A stretch of 64,000 bases of DNA from Acheta domesticus (Eukaryota; Arthropoda; Insecta; Orthoptera; Gryllidae), in contig JAHLJT010009419.1 in assembly GCA_031308135.1 (NCBI GenBank), positions 37,069,221 through 37,133,220 of the forward strand, read 5' to 3'. A program made the translations under genes and the position numbers. Below, in pieces: positions 14,101 to 24,300 of this stretch. The stretch's first letter is position 1. The number at the start of each line of letters is the position of its first letter. Below the pieces are notes generated by a model that ran no database searches, had not been told where the DNA came from, and saw only the letters and a list, made by a program, of their open reading frames with translations.

Positions 14101-17100
14101 TCCAAGGGACCAAAATAATTGGAGTTCGTGTAATAAAAATTCGAGTTATACGAGTATTATAAATGTCCGTATTACCGTAATCCTTTGCCGGAACCAAAGT
14201 TTTGTTCGTGTTAGAGCGAAATTCGTTTTAAGCGTGTTCGTGCTATAGAAGATTTGCTGTAATATGTAGCTAGATGTGCCACGATCCTTATTTTTTGCCC
14301 GTGGCTAAGAACAGATTGATTCGACCAACATGGCGGATGTGCACAGACGTGCTGTTGAGCTGCTCCGCAACTAAGAATAATATTGATGAGATAAGTTTCT
14401 GTAATCGATCTGAGCTAGGTGTTATTCCTTCAGTGCCACTTCCACGAAGCCGAACAGTGAGTTATACTTATCTAGTGCTATCGCGTGTGGAATAATGAGA
14501 AGATAACTCCACCAGGACGCCAGCGCGGGGCCGGCGGCGGCGGCAGCTGATGGGCGGGCGCGGCGATGCGTTGCACACCGTAATGTATACTGCGATTTTT
14601 GTAGGAAGAGCTCTCAAGATAACTCAAATCCCATCTTTGCGATGGAATATGTCACGGCATTTCGTATCATTCACAGTCGTTCCGCTAGATTTCGCACGAT
14701 CGCGACCGTATGAAGCAGTGCTTGCGATCATGCGACTTCTACCGGCAAGACCGAGAAAAGACGCGAAATGCCGTGACATATTCCATCGCGAAGATGGGAT
14801 TTGAGTTATCTTCAGAGCTCTTCCTACAAAAATCGCAGTATAGGTCCAGCGGATGCGCCGTCCGGAAAGGGTGGTGGTGGTGACGCTTAGCGGTGCGGGC
14901 ACTTGATTGCGGGCGTGGGTGAACATACTCATTTATTGCTATCCCAATGTGTAATATGCCGTACACGTGTGTCAGTGGTTGAGGTGTCGCGTTCTCACTC
15001 TGTAGGCCTACGCATGACAATGTACCATAATGTATCGTATTGTATATAATGAAGGCGTATGTGCACACAAGTAGGATAAAGACAATCTTAGAGTTTAATT
15101 TTAAGTCAATCTGTGCAATGATACCATGCGGTAACTTTGTAATAACGTGTCCAACAGGCAGGCTCCCCATCACTGGGCGACGGTTTGTCTTTCACCAAAG
15201 TATCGTTCTGATATTGCACCTAGAGCCTACATCAGCCCACAAATAAGATAGAGCCGGGTCCAGGCTTCAATTTAAAACATCAGCTAGGACAATTGGCGCA
15301 AGGCATTTGACGGAATTAATTTCAGACGCGCATATTGGCCTTCGCTAAGATCGCCATCTTGGCGAGTCGAGTAGCTTCCCCTTCGAAAGAAGCCATTTTT
15401 ACACAATTGATGATGCGATAGCTTCCCCCTCCCGCGAACGAACACGCCGGCAATGCTGCCAGATTTCCTTTGTTGAAAGCAGTAGAATCGATTTCGGAGC
15501 GAAGGAAGTCAATAGGATTAAATATAACATATACTTCCACGCGCTATTGCGATTCAGCTTTTAAACTAACACATTTTAAATTGCAAAATTGGAATCTTGA
15601 TATATGTATTATATGAAGGAGTATATATATTTTGGTTCCGTTACTACTTATAAATTTATCAGTTTATGTCAAGCGATATACATGTTTACGAATGATTTCT
15701 GGGAGAACTCTGGAAGCGGAAATTCAGCTCACTTCTATTCTCTGAAACAACACAATAATACATAGTAATACATGCGAGAAAACAAACACAACTAAACGGG
15801 ATTCATACGTATTTAAGTGAATATTTCTGCAACCCTATAGTTTGATGCTTCACTGATATTCAATTCGTGGCTGAAATTTAAATGTCATCATTTTTGGATA
15901 TATTTTCCACCTATAAACCAGGTTTTATGTTATGATACATACATTTTCTTTCTCCTTGATGAATGACTAATAAGATATGAGACCGTATAAAATTATAATG
16001 AATATTGGACGAAATAATCGAAAATATCGCTCTCTCACTCGCTCTGCGCGCCAGGCGACGCGGCCAGTCGAGGGGAGGGGGGGTCTGAACGCCTAGACAG
16101 GCTGCTTCGTTCGTGGCCCAACGCGCAGCAGTATTACTCGTTCACTTTATATTTGCAGACGGCAGAATTAGGAACTAATGTTGTTTTGAAAGTGAAGGCC
16201 CGAACACAACCGAGAATACACGAATGGTCGCGACGTCAATCATCATCTGATCAATCAGCTGTCTCCGAAGGCAGCACAATTACTACGGATACAGCTGACG
16301 AATTATGCCTTTCTGACAGTGAGCTGGAGTCGCACCCTTAAATGATTAAGGAAATCGACAATAAAATAGATCACACCACACGCTATTCATAACATTCACG
16401 TACAATATTTTTATTTGTTCTTTGCACTTATCTACTGCTTAATGGTTATGTTCTTACCCCGCCGGGGTTCTGTGTGCTGCTCACCGCCATCTATTTCATA
16501 TTAAACCGTCAGTATCTACTGCAGACGCGCGTTTCTCATTCAGTCAGCGGTGACCTCATGTAAACAGATCGCAGCTCTCCGTCTGCAAATGTAAAGTGAA
16601 CGAGTAATAAAAGTGTCGGCCATCCACATCAAAACAGTTTCAGCTGTCTGTGCACAAACGCTGACTCTTAATATATTAAGATTCAGTAAAAGAAACATGT
16701 ATTGGAAGCATCGCCCCTGGTCCTCAGTCCTGTCCCTTTCGTCTTCGAGTGCTATGCAGAGTGGCGTCTCTTAGCGTAGGCCTAATTTCAAGTGAAGTTC
16801 ACAGGCGTAATATTGTGTATATTTGTTTCTAACACTAGGACAACCGTTTGCAGGTAATATAACCTGAACATCAAGCTCCCTCTTTACCATCCCGATTTCA
16901 ATTCTATTGATTTAGTTTGGAGTTCCATTAAGAATCATGTTACGAAAGAAATCATCGGTACCCGTCTATGAGTTAAAGAAAATGTATGACGAATATTATT
17001 TTCTAAATATTGCCCAAATCAATGGAAGAAGTGTTGTGAACACGTTACAAAAATCGAAGAAGAATATATGAAAACAGACATGTCGACGAAAGCATAGTGG

Positions 17101-20100
17101 ACAATATTAGCGTTTCTTTGCGGGGCAGTTCCTCTGAGTGTGAGGACGACAATGACGTCACACAGCGAAGGCTGCAGTGACATTGATAACTTATAGCTCC
17201 TCCTTGCTGGGGGAGGGCGACGAATCGCGTGCGCGCGGTAGGTTAAGATATTCTGGCACTGTAGCAGCGGTGGGAGAAGCCCGCGAAACTAAGCACCTCC
17301 CAAAAGGGAGATTTCAAACTTCTCTCCCTATACCAGATTTCGGTTGCTACAGTCAGCAGAACAATTTCGGTTGATGAAAATCAGTGTGAAGCAATATAAA
17401 GATGGCAGCCACGTAGTTACGATGTAACATTAAAACTCTTTTAAACCGTTATATTTCAATTATGGTACAATGAAGGAAACAACATGTTTCTTCTTCGGAC
17501 GCGACGCAACGGGCCCTAAGAATGACAGACGTGAAAGTTAACCCCCACAAATGTGTCACCCTCGCTGTTCACCGAAGAAGACATGCGGTTGTAGGCATCA
17601 AGATAGACGGGCATTCATTACGAGCCCTTGGCGCGAATGATCGCACAGACAACCTGGGACGGCCGGTAGGCTTCTCCTTGGTGAAGGACTGGAAGGGGCT
17701 TTTTGAACAGGAAAGCATTGCTGGTAAGATAGCAGAGTCAGGGCTCTATGACTGGCAAAAGATCGACGCCCTGACTCAGTTCGTCTTTGCAGCGCTCACC
17801 TTCCCCCTCAGAATGGAAAGATACACGAGGAAGCAGTTGTTCACAATGGACAGCGCCCTGCGAGCGCATGTGAAAGACATCCTCTCCCTCCCAGAGCGCG
17901 CTTCCTCCTCCTTGCTCTACGGACACCGCGAGGACGAGGCGATCGGCCTCACGAAGGTGAGAGAGGATGCCGAATTTTGGGCGATAGATTCTGCCTTTAA
18001 AATTTTAACGAGCCTAGACCTGTCCCAGGACAGTCCCGTGGACCGCACCCGGGCCCCCAGCAGGAGCAGCCGCCGGACACCCGGGACCCTGACAACCGCC
18101 AGACACGCATGGAAGACGACAGTGCGGAGGTGGTCACCATCGGGCCCTCGGTGAGGTCGTCACTGGTGAGGCGCCTACGAGAATTATTCCAGAAGGCGCA
18201 CTCGCGGCGATGGCAATCCCAAAAGACACAAGGGATCTACGCAGGCGCTCTGCCGGGCGTGGGCAAGGAGTCAGGTTTCTCACGCGCACCGGGGAGCACA
18301 TGAGAATATCTGTGTACAAGTTTCTCTTCTCGGCCCGACTCAATTCCGCTCCCGCCTTAAACCACTGCTTTGGTAACAAGAACAAGGCCTGCCGGAAGGG
18401 CTGCACCCGCCCAGACGGCACAGCCGCGTTCGAGACAATAGGACATGTCACAAATGAGTGCCGATTCAATTGGGCGCTGTGGCACGCTCGCCACAACAAC
18501 ATCTGCGAGCATTACAAGGAGGCCGCAGAGGTGAGTGGATGGAAGGTCCTTAAAGAAAACCAGGTAGTGGTGGATAGCGAGCCCCCGACCTCTACCTCGC
18601 CCCGCGCAAGTACAGAGAGATCGTTGACAAGATCTGTGCCCCTCGCCCTCACCGCTCCAACGGCAGCAGCAGCAGCAGTACCGGCGAAGCACTCGCGTCA
18701 CAGGCGCCACACTCGTCCCTCACGGAGCAGAACACTGCAGATCCAAATTAAATGCCTCTTTTTTTCCTTTTTTTAGCTTTTTCCTTAGCTAGTAACTCTT
18801 TTTTCTCTTTTCTTGAACCTTTAAGTTTTTTTAGCCTTTTTTAAAATGTTTCTTTAACTTTTAACTATTTAACTCTTAACCCGTGTATTAGAATTTGATT
18901 CGAAAAAGTCTGAATAAAAATTCATTTTTCGCCAGTGCCCAGTAGCTGTGCGTTAGATCATGTAATAATTTTCTGCGGTTTTTACATTCTAATCGTTAAA
19001 CCATTAAATTTACAATTTCGACAACAATGTTAACGGTGTCTTTCAAGTTGTTTCCAAACAAAATAAATTAAATACGTTTCCACGTTAGAAGTTTTGAAAT
19101 ACACCTTAGGTGAAGTGCATGTATCATTGGGCACTTGGCAATGGCGTCTCCTGGCTAGTAGATGCGGGGATGCGATCATGATATTTAAGCGCTTAATTCC
19201 GAATATTTAAAGTCTGCGTCATTCTACTTTACTCTAAAGCATTTTAGAAGTTTATTTTAACCATTAGGTGCCATCTGAACCTTCCTTGAAAACAACCATT
19301 TTTTCATTGCATGTACTAACTTACATAAACAAAACAATAAAAATTAAAAAAAACATTATATACCTAATTTTTGAACTCGAAGTCTATTTGCATTGTCTTG
19401 GTTGTCCACCACTAATTACCGTAAGTTGTATTCAGAATAGAAGAAAGAACTAAACGGAATTTGAATAATCCTTTCTATAGCACACTGAAACGTTTCACTA
19501 CTGTTCCCTGCCACAAGAAACACATTAACTACCACAAATGATGGTCGCCATGTCGCATCCTTTCACACACACAATATTTATTCTTTCGAAATACAATTTC
19601 GAATTCACGATCCTTTTCAACGCATCACTAATTAGACAAAGTAGTCTATTTAAAACACATTAAGTATGAGACAGCATTTACGCTACAACGTAGGACACAC
19701 ATGATGAACGAAATAACACCGCACGAATCGTTTCACAGATTGTTTCTATCGAATTATTTTTTTAAATGAAGGGAGTGATCTTGTTTCGTCTGGCCTGCTA
19801 ACCCGCATCGAGTTACCAGCTGTACTGAATCAGGTTGAAATGAGCTTAAGCAAAGTTGGCAGACTTTCATGACTTGCAGTCATGCCGTCTCCCTCCCGCT
19901 CTCCGCTCCCCCCTCCGGGGTACTCAATCGTTGCACGTGACACCTGGGATTCACAGACCCAGCCCAACTATGACTGCATCGGAATCTCGCATAATTTTGC
20001 GACGTCCGAGCCAGCTAATGTAAACACATAAAACAGTTTATTTTATGTGATGTGCCAACAAGAATTACATGGTAGAGTTAAGAAAATTTCAATAGCACGT

Positions 20101-21359
20101 CACAAGTGACGTCAATAGACAATTGAATGTTACGAACCGTGTGAATAATAGGGAAAATCGCGGAAAATAATGAAATACAGTTTTGCGGCATTCATTCAAA
20201 CGGAATTTTCAATTAAATTTTGCCGATGAATTTTAAGAGCCGGACGTAAACAAATAAGCGAACAAAATTAGAAAACGCGATTTCCGTTTTAGAACAATGA
20301 TTCAGGCAAGAGACGGGACAGACAGTTTTTTTGTTCTGAAAGTTTTCGTGATGAACACAGATCATCACACAGTCAAACGAGAATAGCATGGGGGAAGCAT
20401 CGTGCTTGCGTGAAAGATCAGTAGTCTCGATGGAGGACGCCTCGTTGTTGTGCAAAATATGCTAAATAATTTCCTAGACCGAATGTGAATGTCGGGACTC
20501 GAACGTGAAATGTTATGCCAAGCTGTGGTTTTATCTGCTGAAATGGGGTGCGGATCTTCGGAAGCCGTGGGAGAAATGGAGTTGTGATTGGCGACGGAAC
20601 TTCCAGCGTTGCAGAACTTACAGGGAAGTGAAACAATTTTCTTTATTTCGACTGATTGGAAGCACGGAGTTTATATCAAGGCCAAGCTTTGTTTAATTTA
20701 TGAAGACCTAAAAAAAGTATTTTTATTAAGTAATGATAACTCTAAACGGCCACGCTAAAAAGGTATACGCGTGCAGAGTGAATGAATTGTTGAAATGTTA
20801 AGTATGTGTGTGATGGTAATATTTTGTTGTTGTTGTTATTGTTTTAAGTGCTTTTGTTTCATTTCATATTCCATTGAATATTTTACGGATAAAGTTAGTC
20901 GACAAAAAGGAGAAATAATTTCAGGAAAACAGTCAAGTACTATTTTTTCTTTTCTCTATATATTTAAAGTTTATAAAAAATTGAAAAATATATAGTTTTA
21001 TTAAAAAATAGGGCTAATAGAGTACACACTGTATATTCTAAAATATAATAACCTTACTGTCAATGATGATAAAAACAAATCCAAAGTTCAACGAATAACA
21101 ATATATTGACAAAAAATATGAACTAATGAATCTAAACATACCACTATTTACTATGAACGAATATGTTCTTGCTTTTTGGGTGTGAAATATAAAAAAATAA
21201 TAAAGTTCAATGCAACAATCTCCCACAAACGATTAAATTCACTGAGCAAATAAAAAGAAAACGAAACACGCTAAAATATTCATTAACATCATTCGGTTCT
21301 GGCAGTTCATGTTTTCAAACAAAAACTCAAGTTTATCTCTCACAATTTCCATAGAATTG

Positions 21360-21395
<36 letters not shown>

Positions 21396-24300
21396 CTCTC
21401 TCGGTTTATAAATGGTTGATCCCGACTCCAATATTTGAGTTTGCGGATACTTTCATCTTCCTTTAGTGATGTTTAAAACATGTATCACTATACCTTACCG
21501 ATATCTTGAATATTCTTTCTCTGTGTATAGATAATATTATCTGGGCATAATCCACATTAGCTTCAAAACAAAATGTTACTCCATCAACCAAAATAACTTC
21601 CTTTCACACCGTCTTACAATAACCTCTCACCATTTTTTTTCGTTGTTGATTTTTTCTGTTGTCATGACATCCATGGCCCGTGACTTACTACAGTCTTTCC
21701 CTTCGGTAGGCTTTGCGGCATTACGGATTCATTATAATAAATGAATTAATTCATACGCCATTATTGGTGGCTTTAAAAACTGAACATCTTGTGTTTCACT
21801 GGCACGTAGTAATATCCTACAATATCGATGAGCACTGTATCCTGTGTAGGCGGCTCCCCATCCCCACTATCCTATAAATTTTCTGCAACGGTTCAGGTGG
21901 TGGGTCATATGCTCGTGCATAGCTTTGCATTCTTAATTTAATAAATGATACTAAGAAAATTCACCCCACCCATTCCCATAAGTAAAGTTAGGATAAGAAG
22001 CCGTTTACAGTGGAACGCCAAGGTAGCAAATTACATCTTTGTTTGTGTTTGTTGATAATTGGTTATTGATTTATTAATAGTAAAGGTATTAAAATTCCCC
22101 ATACCACGAAGATAGAGAAGCAGGAGGACCGTTCACAGTGGCTGCAAGGAAAAAATGAACATGTTTCATTAACAACTTTCCTTCTTAATTGAAAGGATAG
22201 GCAAATGGATAAAGAAAGGGTGGGTTTTAACATGCGAGAGTTCTCGCATGGGTACGCTAGTTAATTAAATATTACAGAAATCAAACAACCACCCCCAAGC
22301 GAACCGTTATATCGGAAAGTAAAAATAAAGATTAGGATGTGTCTGATATAGTGAACGGTAGAAATAAAATTAAAAAAAAGAAATGTAATTTTTTCGCCTT
22401 GTCTCTCACGTCTTTAATACTTACATTAGCGGCGATTTGTTTACTTTATTAAGTGCTTTAAATAATGTGTGTACATGTTGAGTACATGTGATTTAAATAA
22501 TGTCAAGAAAAGTCTCTCGAAAAAGTTTCTGGGAAAATTAGCTCAAAATTTCGCATTTTCAGAAATGCACAAAGGCCATTTTCTCATAAATGGCTCCAAA
22601 TTCTTTTTCTTCAAACTTTAGTGATAATTGCACTGTTTAATATGACATGAAGTTTATTGTGAGATTATCTTTGTTTTTTCAAAAACTACACAAATATAAC
22701 TTTTTTGAAAGATCTCTCTCATCTTTCATATGCACATTATCAGCAATTTTTAAACATTATTATATTTGTTAGTGTATGTGCTTCAAATGACTTCAAATGA
22801 AGATTTTGAAAACGCAAAAATTTTCTGTGAAAAAGTGCTTGGAAACCCTAAATATACCCATTATTTTCGAACACGTTTTCAAGAAACTGTTCATCGCACA
22901 ATTCATATTCTTCTTACAACAGGAACATTTTTGCTCTACGCTATTACAATTTCGGCTACCTAAAATCATGATTAATTTTGGTAATAGTTTTTATTTTTCT
23001 CGTTTAATATATTATTTTTTACATTTTAGAAGGTTTTTGCGCGTATGGAAACAACAAAAATATTAAAATTACTTGAATGTGAATTACTTTGAAAACAAGG
23101 GTCTCTTCTGTTTTGTGATACAAAAATTGAATTTGTAAGTTTAATGTTATTCTACATAATTGTACGTACCTACCAAAATATAGGATAAGTTATTTGAAGA
23201 AAAGAGTGTTTTAGCTATGCCTATTCAGTTGTACCATATTTAAAGATATAAACACATAAACAAATGACACGAAACTATCGATATTTTTACAAAGCAGAAA
23301 ACGTAAACAAAACAAATCTATTTCAAAAGTTCTATAAAAAGTTATTTTATCAGTATAATTGAAATATTGAATATGTATATTGAAAATTTATTTTCTTGGC
23401 TTTAACCTTAATTATACGCAATTATACAATTATGTACATCATTAATCAATGAAACAATCCGATCAATACTGTTACTCAAAAACAAAAAATTACAATAACA
23501 GAAATTACAAAAACACATTAATTACAAAAACACAACATAAAACTAACAAAACTCTTAGTGTATTTACATTACATGTTGACAGGTCATATGTTACAATGAG
23601 TTTTCAAAAACCATGACTTTAAATAGCATTCTTTTATGGAAACTTAATTATATGCCAGTATACAGTTATGAAATCATTAATCAATGAAATGGTCAAATCA
23701 ATACAATTACTCAAAAATAGAAAAATTATAAAAACACAAAAAACACATTAATTACAAAAAACCTAGTTAAAAAGTTAAATATTAATTTATTATTTTCTTT
23801 GATATATTTTTAAATGCTCAGATATTCACCTTATTCACATTCAAATTAGTATCAGTTATCTTTTCGTCAGTTTAGTTATTCAATGTATTTTCAGATACAG
23901 TAAATTCAATCAAATAGAGCAAATGACCGTAACTTAAAGACAGATTTAAGAAAATGGAAAAATGATGCAATATTGTTTGATCATTTAGTCTCAATAGTTC
24001 CAGGATGTTTTGATTTTTTACTACCTTGTTTCTTAATGGTTCATAAATTGGGCAGAGTTTTATAATATGTTCTAATGTTTCCTGTTGATTGAGATTGCAT
24101 ACCATACATCTTTCTAGTTCCGATAGTTTATAGGTTATATTCTTGAATTTTAGTTTTACGGTGTTTAAACCAGCAAGCCTAATTTTTGCCATTATTTTGA
24201 TTTGTGCTAATGGTATTTTTGAGTATAAGTATGGTTCACATTTAGGGGATATTAATTTGTAAATTGGACTGTAGGATGAGAATGTTACTCTGTTTAGATC

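Noticed and set aside
14550..14932. Open frames on both strands encoding the same peptide
   Set aside because: They lie in the two arms of the 253-bp inverted-repeat element, so the shared peptide is automatic.
18134..18710. Minus-strand open frames up to 122 codons
   Set aside because: Antisense to the GC-rich R2-clade remnant, whose zinc finger and endonuclease motifs read on the plus strand.
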